From contig JAHZGF010000069.1 of NCBI GenBank assembly GCA_019420945.1, forward strand, positions 1 through 60,730: DNA of 60,730 nt, given 5' to 3'. A program made the position numbers and the translations under genes. The stretch is from Clostridiales bacterium (GTDB lineage Bacteria; Bacillota; Clostridia; Oscillospirales; Oscillospiraceae). Of this stretch, positions 1-6,077 are shown one piece after another. Position 1 is the stretch's first letter; the number at the start of each line of letters is the position of its first letter. The notes under the pieces are model-generated. The model did no database searches. It saw only the letters and a program-made list of their open reading frames with translations, and was not told the DNA's origin.

Positions 1-48
1 ACCCCTTGAAAATAAAGGCTTTTTCTGTTTGTCGTTATTATACCGTAA

Positions 49-213
49 CGGCACTCCCATGTCTCGCTGCTAATCCAGTTGGGTTACAGCGCCGTGGATA
101 TAGCCAAGCGGGTGGGCCACCGGAGCATTGATATCACTTACCGCTACGCCCACATTTTCCCCTCGGTGCAGAAGAACATGATGGCAGATCTGCAGGACGC
201 GAGAGGGGAGTGA
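49..213 (+). pseudogene. Tyrosine recombinase (integrase), C-terminal remnant
   Basis: The frame reads R-H-S-H-V-S-L-L-I-Q-L-G, then GHRS and, five codons after the S, Y-R-Y-A-H-I-F. This is the box-II region and catalytic tyrosine stretch of phage/ICE-type tyrosine recombinases, which cut and join DNA during element integration. A TAA stop sits directly before the conserved Arg (46-48), and the A/T-rich bases before it do not continue the protein. The N-terminal and most of the catalytic domain are therefore missing. The stop codon overlaps the region of the next gene's start. This is most likely the scar of a mobile element interrupted at its integrase. Confidence 0.75.
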
Positions 214-218
214 GGGAT

Positions 219-572
219 ATGTCGAAAAAGAATCTGGATCAGCAGGGCCGGCTCCGCTCGGTGATTGTCAGCTTCCGGGTCTCGCCGGAGGAGGGAAGGC
301 TGCTGAACACCAAGGTGGCCCTTTCCGGCTTGACCAAGCAGGACTACATCATCCACCGATTGACGGAGCAGGAGATCACCGTAGTGGGCAGCCCTCGGGT
401 TTACAAGGCGCTGAAGGATCAGCTGGCCGCTGTGCAGGCAGAGCTGATGCGCCTGAACAGCGGGGCGGAGGTCAGCCCGGAATTGGGGGAGACCATCCGG
501 CTCATCGCGTGTACCCTGGAGGGAATGGGAGGCCATGACTGCCCCGGGACAGACAGGAGGGCAGTGCTATGA
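219..572 (+). CDS. MobC-like plasmid mobilisation (relaxosome) protein
   Basis: A 117-residue protein opening with a basic stretch and the sequence SVIVSFRVSPEE, then LSGLTKQDYIIHRL. This matches the ribbon-helix-helix mobilisation proteins of clostridial integrative elements, which bind oriT and help the relaxase. The ATG at 219 has a GGGGAG/GAGG Shine-Dalgarno just upstream; a GTG at 210 is possible. It follows the integrase remnant with almost no gap and overlaps the next gene by 4 bases, so the three belong to one mobile-element module. No relaxase gene is in the window, so it may be an orphan. Confidence 0.75.
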   Translation: MSKKNLDQQGRLRSVIVSFRVSPEEGRLLNTKVALSGLTKQDYIIHRLTEQEITVVGSPRVYKALKDQLAAVQAELMRLNSGAEVSPELGETIRLIACTLEGMGGHDCPGTDRRAVL

Positions 573-949
573 AGTTGACCGGTAAGAGGCAGAATGCGGC
601 CCAGGCGGCAGGGCACAAGGTGGCCCAGAGGCCTGCACAACTGCAGGAGCGAGTCTGGCTGGATCTGGAGTGCGACCGGGTCTTTCAGATCCTGATGGCG
701 CGTCACCCAGCCTGTTCCAGGGATGCCAAGCAGCTCCAGCAGGTGGTGAAGGCCAGCTATCTCTACACCTGGATGGACCGGCTGAGCCAGAAGCTTGGGC
801 TGGAAGCGGAGGAGCTTCAGAGGCTGTTTGCACTGCTCCCGGATGAGCTGGAGGAGTATCAGCAGGTGATGCTGGAGCTGAAAAGCGGAGTGCATCTGCC
901 CAAGCAGCGGAAGAGTGTGCTGGATCTCTATCGGGCGGTAGGCAAATAA
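569..949 (+). CDS. Hypothetical protein of mobile-element module
   Basis: A 126-residue soluble, Leu/Gln/Glu-rich, probably all-helical protein. I do not recognise a family. It overlaps the mobilisation gene by 4 bases (ATGA), which implies translational coupling and a role in the same module. The central part (WLDLECDRVFQILMARHP) and the C-terminal helix-rich half show no membrane segment, signal peptide or metal-binding motif. Confidence 0.6.
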   Translation: MKLTGKRQNAAQAAGHKVAQRPAQLQERVWLDLECDRVFQILMARHPACSRDAKQLQQVVKASYLYTWMDRLSQKLGLEAEELQRLFALLPDELEEYQQVMLELKSGVHLPKQRKSVLDLYRAVGK

Positions 950-989
950 CAGCAGAACAAGCGTTTGACATAATATTGGGAGGCAGATT

Positions 990-1373
990 ATGAAGTATAT
1001 GGATGATATGAAACAGTTGGGCCAGCGGATCCGGGAGCGGCGTCAGGAGCTGAACCTGTCTCAGCCACAGCTTGCCGAGTGTGCCGGGCTAAGTGCCGGA
1101 CATATTGCCCGGATTGAACGGGGCGAAATTGTGCCTACATTGCCGACTGTACAAGAGCTGGAACGAGTACTGGAAATTCCGCTTTTTCCTCTGCTGAGTG
1201 TGTATGATGAGCAAGAGCCGGGCAATGAGCCAATTGAGGAGGTTTTCCGCAATCTGGGCAGGGCTGTCGATCAGACATTGATGGGGGAGGAAAAACGGAC
1301 TGTGAGCCGGGCCGTCAATCTGCTGACCCGGAAAATTGATTCCAAAGTGGGCGAGCCTGGCGGAACCAAGTGA
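990..1373 (+). CDS. XRE-family (Cro/CI-type) regulator
   Basis: 127 residues with a classical helix-turn-helix at about residues 10-60 (IRERRQELNLSQPQLAE, then GLSAGHIARIERG), as in Cro/CI-like repressors. The C-terminal half is a helical tail that could dimerise. GGGAGG lies 7 bases before the ATG at 990. It sits 40 bases after the hypothetical gene and is followed directly by a strong hairpin terminator. It is probably the control gene of the mobile-element remnant. Confidence 0.8.
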   Translation: MKYMDDMKQLGQRIRERRQELNLSQPQLAECAGLSAGHIARIERGEIVPTLPTVQELERVLEIPLFPLLSVYDEQEPGNEPIEEVFRNLGRAVDQTLMGEEKRTVSRAVNLLTRKIDSKVGEPGGTK

Positions 1374-1401
1374 GCTTTTGGACGAGATTGGATACAGGCG
1401 A

Positions 1402-1437
1402 AAAGCGGCCTCTGATGCATTGCATCAGAGGCCGCTT
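1402..1437. terminator. Hairpin terminator, copy 1 of a dispersed repeat
   Basis: An 18-bp near-perfect stem (arms start AAAGCGGCCTCTGATG) with a tiny loop, 28 bases after the XRE stop. Nearly the same hairpin recurs at 4805-4840 and 9775-9811. Copies 1 and 3 also share upstream flanking bases of the form TTGrATACmGGCG. Confidence 0.8.
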
Positions 1438-1530
1438 TGGCATCAGCGGGGGCAATAGATGAACCACTGGGCCGCCCGTTCATGTCGTATTAAGCCCTAT
1501 GGCAGTATTATCTTCCCCACTCTGCAAATT

Positions 1531-1971
1531 TTAAAGCATTTCCTCAAGAAGTTCGCAAGTCTTGCAAACTACCGTAGGGCACAGGGTTTCCAACAACTTC
1601 TTCTCCTGTATTTTGGACATCTTTTCGGGAATAGCCGGGTTATATCCCAGAATTTCACGGCAAAGATAGCCTTTATGTGCGGCACAGAATTTTTCTTCAA
1701 ACGCCGCTTTTTTCATCAACATATTATTTTTGCCCTCTAAGTCACCGGGGAGTGCGGTGCCATATTTCAATCCGATTGCAATAAGTGCACCGATGACACA
1801 ACCACATGTATCACCGTGCTGCATACCACCGCCAAAAGCTGCAGTTGCTTTTAATGCCGCTTCACGGGATAGGCCCAACTTATCGCAGACATGGGAAAGT
1901 ACGACCTGAGAACAGTCAAAGCCTTGGCCAAACATGGTTAATGCAGTTTCAGGAGTCATTTTCTTGCACAT
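1531..1971 (-). CDS. C_GCAxxG_C_C family redox-type protein
   Basis: 146 residues with the hallmark cysteines of this family: GFDCSQ near residue 20, FGGGMQHGDTCGCVIGA around 46-62, and a C-terminal CPTVVCKTC. Family members are small proteins of uncertain function thought to bind a metal or act in redox or electron transfer. The ATG at 1971 was chosen because AAAGGTG lies 7 bases upstream; the longer frame to 2079 would run into the neighbouring radical SAM gene. It follows that gene on the same strand with about 100 bases between, so the two are probably co-transcribed. Confidence 0.8.
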   Translation of the reverse strand: MCKKMTPETALTMFGQGFDCSQVVLSHVCDKLGLSREAALKATAAFGGGMQHGDTCGCVIGALIAIGLKYGTALPGDLEGKNNMLMKKAAFEEKFCAAHKGYLCREILGYNPAIPEKMSKIQEKKLLETLCPTVVCKTCELLEEML

Positions 1972-2069
1972 AAATTTCACCTTTTTTATGTGGAGATCTT
2001 TTCCCTGACTTCCGCCTGTATCGTAGCTGAACTGGATCGAAGAGGAAAAGAGTGGATGGTTTCCCCCCC

Positions 2070-3125
2070 TTATTGCCATGAATTCGTTTTTACTAAATAG
2101 TCAAAATTAAGCGGTATCTTGCTTTCATCTCCGCAGCGTAAATAGTCGAATCCACATTCAAACAGCATTTTGCGGCAGCGTGCCATATTCATGCCACGGT
2201 TTTTCGCTGTGTCTGCACTGGTATCGCGGGGATTTCCTCCGCTTTCTGCAGTAATAATATTAGCGCCGGATGTATAGCATAACTCGTTTGGCTCATGCAC
2301 TCCCATATAAGCCATTGTCGGAACTGTTGCACTGGCCAGTGCAATCACCGCCACGATTTGCGCCAGTCGGAGTTCGCTGATTTGTCCATAATGAGCAAGA
2401 GGGGCACCAGGCACGGCAACACGTCGCATGGCCGCATGCTGATAGATCTCCATTTCGATTCCGATGAAAATATTATCCACCAGTTCATCTACGGAATGCT
2501 CCGGGCCGATTGGTTCACAACAGGTATACAGTTCCAATCCTGCTGCTAAAGCATTGCGCATAGACTGAATGCGGTCTTCTGGCTTCAAATCAGTGTCAAT
2601 TCCTTCCCGCAGTCGGCATACATGATATACCCCTGTAACCCCTGCATCACGCAGTTCTTTGAATCCGGCCAGACTGGTATCCCCGACGTTTGCCCAAATC
2701 TGCGTTGTGGAAGGAGCAATCTTGCGGGCCAATTCTACACATTTCAGAAAATAGTCCATATCATAGTCATGCATCGTCATCAAATAAAGGCCGTACAAAT
2801 CACCATAATGGCAGAATGCTTCAATTTCTTTTGCAAGTTCTTCTTCTGACATCTGGACTCGATGGAAGTGCGTGTGTTTTTCTCCGAATGTACAAAATCT
2901 GCATCCGCCAGGGCAAGGCTTTATATCAATGCCAATCTGTCCCAAAATAATTGCTGAATTCTCATTCTTCTTGCGGATTATGGATGCCGCTGTGGCGCGG
3001 AGAAGACCAGCTTCAAAGCTTTTTTCGTCCAAACGGAGAAGATAACCACAGTCTTTGCGGCTGAGTGGCTGACCGTTTTCTGCCTTTTCTAAAATTTCTT
3101 GAAACTGCATATCCATTACTTTCAT
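2070..3125 (-). CDS. BioB/ThiH-like radical SAM enzyme
   Basis: 351 residues. The radical SAM cluster motif is C71-P-G-G-C75-R-F-C78 (Cx3Cx2C), placed as in BioB-type enzymes after an N-terminal helical extension. The rest is consistent with a TIM barrel: GVYHVCRLREG, the ELYTCCEPIGPEHS loop and a C-terminal cap. It should cleave S-adenosylmethionine with a 4Fe-4S cluster; the substrate is not evident. It resembles the BioB/HydE/PylB group more than classical biotin synthase, and no biotin genes are nearby. The downstream neighbour is the C_GCAxxG_C_C protein. Confidence 0.8.
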   Translation of the reverse strand: MKVMDMQFQEILEKAENGQPLSRKDCGYLLRLDEKSFEAGLLRATAASIIRKKNENSAIILGQIGIDIKPCPGGCRFCTFGEKHTHFHRVQMSEEELAKEIEAFCHYGDLYGLYLMTMHDYDMDYFLKCVELARKIAPSTTQIWANVGDTSLAGFKELRDAGVTGVYHVCRLREGIDTDLKPEDRIQSMRNALAAGLELYTCCEPIGPEHSVDELVDNIFIGIEMEIYQHAAMRRVAVPGAPLAHYGQISELRLAQIVAVIALASATVPTMAYMGVHEPNELCYTSGANIITAESGGNPRDTSADTAKNRGMNMARCRKMLFECGFDYLRCGDESKIPLNFDYLVKTNSWQ

Positions 3126-3147
3126 ATTCTTTACAGCCTTTCAAAAT

Positions 3148-3321
3148 CTAAATTTCTTCCTTCCGTGTTGCAGAAAAATCCGCAACGAAACAATCTATGT
3201 TGATTTTTAATTGGTTCAGGTTGACTTCCAGTGTTTTAGAAGCAACAAGTTCCATCTTTTTTGGTGTACGGTATAAGCCGGTTGGATCGATGCCACTGTA
3301 ATCCGAAACATCCCACCCCAT
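3148..3321 (-). CDS. Short ORF upstream of the radical SAM gene
   Basis: A 57-residue frame (begins MGWDVSDYSGIDPTGLY) ending 22 bases before the radical SAM start. The composition is protein-like and it is colinear with the following gene, but its ATG has no good ribosome binding site and an in-frame stop lies just upstream. It could be a small gene of the operon or the C-terminal stump of a larger gene lost by deletion. I do not recognise the family. Confidence 0.35.
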   Translation of the reverse strand: MGWDVSDYSGIDPTGLYRTPKKMELVASKTLEVNLNQLKINIDCFVADFSATRKEEI

Positions 3322-3740
3322 AAAGGATGAAATCTAATACTAGACATGGTCTATTATATAAGCGCCTTTTTTCCCCCGTATAGAATAATCTTTAGAAATT
3401 TGGCACTATTATGCTCTATATGTGTGTCAGCACCACTTCTCAGAAGATTTTCAATAATTATCTCTAAATGATGATTGATTGTATCAACTGCGACCATAAA
3501 TGGCATCCCGGCCAGTACCGTTCCTGGTGACCTTGTGCACCTTATTCCACCGCTTGGCCTGTCATATTGAGTACATACGTATAGCGACGCCGTTAATGTA
3601 AACGAAGCCCGGAAAGTCTTGTAAAACAAGACTTTCCGGGCTTCGCGCGTGGCTGGGGTAGCACCGCAGTTATTGTAAACGGCAAAAAAAGGAAGATAAG
3701 CGGCTTTTCATCAGATATGACATTATTCTTAATCGTTAAA
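3322..3740. other. Intergenic stretch without a convincing gene
   Basis: About 420 bases between the short ORF and the Fic gene. A minus-strand frame at 3354-3629 begins inside the hairpin at 3603-3645 and has no ribosome binding site, so I do not call it. No promoter is clear; the region may be decayed coding sequence. Confidence 0.5.
3603..3645 (-). terminator. Perfect 20-bp hairpin after the Fic gene
   Basis: Arms CGAAGCCCGGAAAGTCTTGT and its exact complement around a 3-base loop, about 95 bases beyond the Fic stop codon. The T-tract is weak, so termination is inferred from the stem and position only. Confidence 0.6.
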
Positions 3741-4733
3741 TTAAAACCCGTATATCTTCTGGTATGCCCAATGTCCGCCTTCACGGTATTTGCTTAATTT
3801 TTCTTCTTCTACAAGACTTGCTAGAATTCGATTCGCCGTCGCCGCCGATACCCCACACAGTTCCCGCACATCAGCATTCATGATATAGTCGTGAGTTTTG
3901 AGATACTCCTCAATTTTTTTCCAGCGGAGGGTAGCCTTATCCATCTTCCCATCGCTCATTTCATCACTCGTTTGAATCGCTTCTATGAGTGATGCTTTGA
4001 TAGCTGAGAGCATGAACTCGATAAATACCGTGGACTCTCCGGCATCATTGGAGACGTTGATTGCATCATAATACTCCTGCTGGCGGTCATGGATGATAGA
4101 CTCTACCGGGAGCCAGGCAAAGGCTGGATTCCATTTAGAGAGTAGCAGCGTATGCCATAGGCGGCCCACACGCCCATTTCCATCGGCGAAGGGGTGAATC
4201 AGTTCCAATTCATAGTGGAACACGCAGCTGCGGATGAGCATGTGTACTTCACTGGTCTTTGCCCAGTCCAGCAACTCCATGACCAGATCAGGAACATATT
4301 GTGGAAGCGTACCGAAATGCAGGACATGTCCTTCGCTGTCTACCACTCCTACAGGTCGTGTTCGGAACATGCCGGATTCTTCCACCAAGCCCCGAGTCAT
4401 AATGCCATGGGCAGTCAACAGGTCGTCCACCGAATAAGGATCAAGTTCATCCAGCCGCTCATAAATTTCATAGGCGTTTTTGACTTCGGCAATATCCTTT
4501 GGGGGTGCCAAGACATGCTTTCCATTCAACACAGCAGTTACCTGCTCCAAGGAAAGGGTGTTCTGCTCAATCGCCAACGAACCATGTATGGTGCGGATTC
4601 GGTTGCTGCGGCGCAAAGTAGGGTTTGAAGAAAGTGCGTCTGTCACATTCAGTTTTCCGAGCAGTTCAGCGATTTCCGCTACATAGTCAATCATCCGGTT
4701 TGTGATTTCAAAAGGAGGCCTTTTGTTTCTCAT
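3741..4733 (-). CDS. Fic family protein (AMPylator or related), with winged-helix tail
   Basis: 330 residues. The catalytic loop H180-PFADGNGRVG-R191 is the complete Fic motif, used for transferring AMP or another phosphate-containing group to a target protein hydroxyl. An inhibitory-helix-like sequence lies N-terminally (S52-LAI-E56), as in self-inhibited class II Fic proteins. Residues from about 260 onward (YIMNADVRELCGVSAATANRIL) form a winged-helix-like tail, the common Fic/DUF4172-like layout. It is monocistronic, with a hairpin after it and the terminator of the hpd operon upstream. A toxin, regulator or phage-defence role is possible. Confidence 0.85.
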   Translation of the reverse strand: MRNKRPPFEITNRMIDYVAEIAELLGKLNVTDALSSNPTLRRSNRIRTIHGSLAIEQNTLSLEQVTAVLNGKHVLAPPKDIAEVKNAYEIYERLDELDPYSVDDLLTAHGIMTRGLVEESGMFRTRPVGVVDSEGHVLHFGTLPQYVPDLVMELLDWAKTSEVHMLIRSCVFHYELELIHPFADGNGRVGRLWHTLLLSKWNPAFAWLPVESIIHDRQQEYYDAINVSNDAGESTVFIEFMLSAIKASLIEAIQTSDEMSDGKMDKATLRWKKIEEYLKTHDYIMNADVRELCGVSAATANRILASLVEEEKLSKYREGGHWAYQKIYGF

Positions 4734-4804
4734 TCCAATACCTCATAATCGAAATAAAGTGATTTTATTATATCATGCATCGCTCATTTCATCAATCAAT
4801 ATGT

Positions 4805-4840
4805 AAAGCGGCCTCTGATGCATTCATCAGAGGCCGCTTT
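4805..4840 (-). terminator. Terminator of the hpd operon, copy 2 of the dispersed hairpin
   Basis: 16-bp stem AAAGCGGCCTCTGATG / CATCAGAGGCCGCTTT with loop CATT, starting 10 bases after the activase stop codon in the minus direction. Almost identical to the hairpins at 1402 and 9775. Confidence 0.8.
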
Positions 4841-4850
4841 GGTGTTTGGT

Positions 4851-5789
4851 TCAGAAGGCGGTGTGGTGGCCGATGTAGCAGGCGATCCCTGCATCCAGAT
4901 AGAGGGTCTGAAGTTCATTCATGGCCTCGTCGGTCATCTCTCCGCCGGTGGCATAGTCGTAGACCTTGCCCAGCTGTTCCCACTTGGTCTGTCCCAGGCG
5001 GTGGAATTTCAGCAGATTGATCTCATACAGGTCGTTTTCCTGCATGAATGCGATGAGCGCGCGGGCATTGTCCACGCTGTCGTTGTAGCCGTGGATGGTG
5101 GGCTGGCGCAGCACCAGCCGTCCCCGCCATCCGCTCTGCTTCAGCAGCCGGATATTTTCCAGGATCCGCTCATTGCCCACGCCGGTGCCTGCCTTGTGGG
5201 CCTCGCTGTCCATGTGTTTTACATCAATGAAGGCAAAATCAATGTGCCGCATCACATCCAGGAAGATGTCGCTGGGGAAGCAGGCGTTGGTCTCAATGGC
5301 GGTGTGGATGCCCAGCTTTTTGCAGCCCTCCAGCACCTCCAGCAGAAAGTCATGCTGGGTGATGGGGTCGCCGCCGCTGAAGGTGACGCCGCCCTGACTG
5401 CCCCAGTTGCTGAAATCCCGGCGGAGGATCTGCAGCAGCTCCTGGCTGGTGTATTCCTTGACGCACTGCTTCAGGGCTTTGTTGGGGCAGATCCTGGTGC
5501 AGGCGAAGTCCGTGCAGGTGCGGCACTTGTCCCAGTCCACCCGGGGCGGCTGCCCCGGCGCCATGGCAATGGCGCCGGTGGGGCAGACGCTGACACACAC
5601 ATCACAGCCCTTTTCCCACTTGCAGGAGTTCTGGGCAAACATGAGGTGTTTGCCATAGATCCAGCTCTCCGGGTTGGCGCACCACCGGCACTGGAGGGGG
5701 CAGCCCGTGAGAAATACCGTGGTGCGGCACCCGGGCCCATCGTGGACGGAGAAGGACTGAATGTCAAAAATATGTCCGGTTTTGCCCAT
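4851..5789 (-). CDS. hpdA: 4-Hydroxyphenylacetate decarboxylase activating enzyme
   Basis: 312 residues. Radical SAM cysteines C30-PLQ-C34-RW-C37 are followed by a ferredoxin-like insert with two cysteine sets (C62, C65, C69 and C89, C92, C97, C101), the layout of glycyl-radical-enzyme activases with extra 4Fe-4S clusters. It would use S-adenosylmethionine to abstract hydrogen from the conserved glycine of HpdB and so switch the decarboxylase on. The ATG at 5789 was chosen because the protein then starts MGKTGHIFDIQSFSVHDGPG, the standard family N-terminus; the open frame upstream overlaps hpdC. Only 4 bases separate it from hpdC, and the gene order B-C-A is that of known p-cresol producers. 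Confidence 0.92.
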   Translation of the reverse strand: MGKTGHIFDIQSFSVHDGPGCRTTVFLTGCPLQCRWCANPESWIYGKHLMFAQNSCKWEKGCDVCVSVCPTGAIAMAPGQPPRVDWDKCRTCTDFACTRICPNKALKQCVKEYTSQELLQILRRDFSNWGSQGGVTFSGGDPITQHDFLLEVLEGCKKLGIHTAIETNACFPSDIFLDVMRHIDFAFIDVKHMDSEAHKAGTGVGNERILENIRLLKQSGWRGRLVLRQPTIHGYNDSVDNARALIAFMQENDLYEINLLKFHRLGQTKWEQLGKVYDYATGGEMTDEAMNELQTLYLDAGIACYIGHHTAF

Positions 5790-5793
5790 ACGC

Positions 5794-6060
5794 TTATTCC
5801 TGGGCGGCCTTGTAGTGCTCGCAGCTGAAGGCGCCGCAGTTGGCATAGGCCCAGTTTTCCTTCTCAAAACCGGTGCAGGTGCCGATGCCGTGGCTGTCCT
5901 GGCAGGAGAAGCAGGCGCAGTTGCCGCAGACTGGGGCGGCCTTGAAGTTGGGACAGGCCTCGCTGCCCTCGCCGTCGATGGGAACAATCTGCTTGAAGAG
6001 GGCGCACATGCCCTTCTCGCAGTCCAGATTGATATAGTTGATACAAGCTACATGTTTCAT
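5794..6060 (-). CDS. hpdC: 4-Hydroxyphenylacetate decarboxylase small subunit
   Basis: 88 residues with 11 cysteines. The ligands recalled for the Clostridium scatologenes small subunit are present at the same numbers for cluster 1 (His3, Cys6, Cys19, Cys36) and with a uniform shift of two for cluster 2 (Cys45, Cys48, Cys62, Cys80). The subunit carries two 4Fe-4S clusters and forms the heterooctameric decarboxylase with HpdB; it is found with hydroxyphenylacetate decarboxylases and not with most other glycyl radical enzymes. It starts 17 bases after hpdB and ends 4 bases before hpdA. The presence of this gene is the best discriminator for the substrate assignment. Confidence 0.93.
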   Translation of the reverse strand: MKHVACINYINLDCEKGMCALFKQIVPIDGEGSEACPNFKAAPVCGNCACFSCQDSHGIGTCTGFEKENWAYANCGAFSCEHYKAAQE

Positions 6061-6077
6061 GGTTGTTATGCCTCCAA

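Noticed and set aside
3354..3629. 91-codon minus-strand frame before the short ORF
   Set aside because: Its start lies inside a 20-bp hairpin and no ribosome binding site precedes it.
4818..5828. 336-codon plus-strand frame opposite hpdA
   Set aside because: Shadow of hpdA, which carries all expected radical SAM and ferredoxin cysteines.
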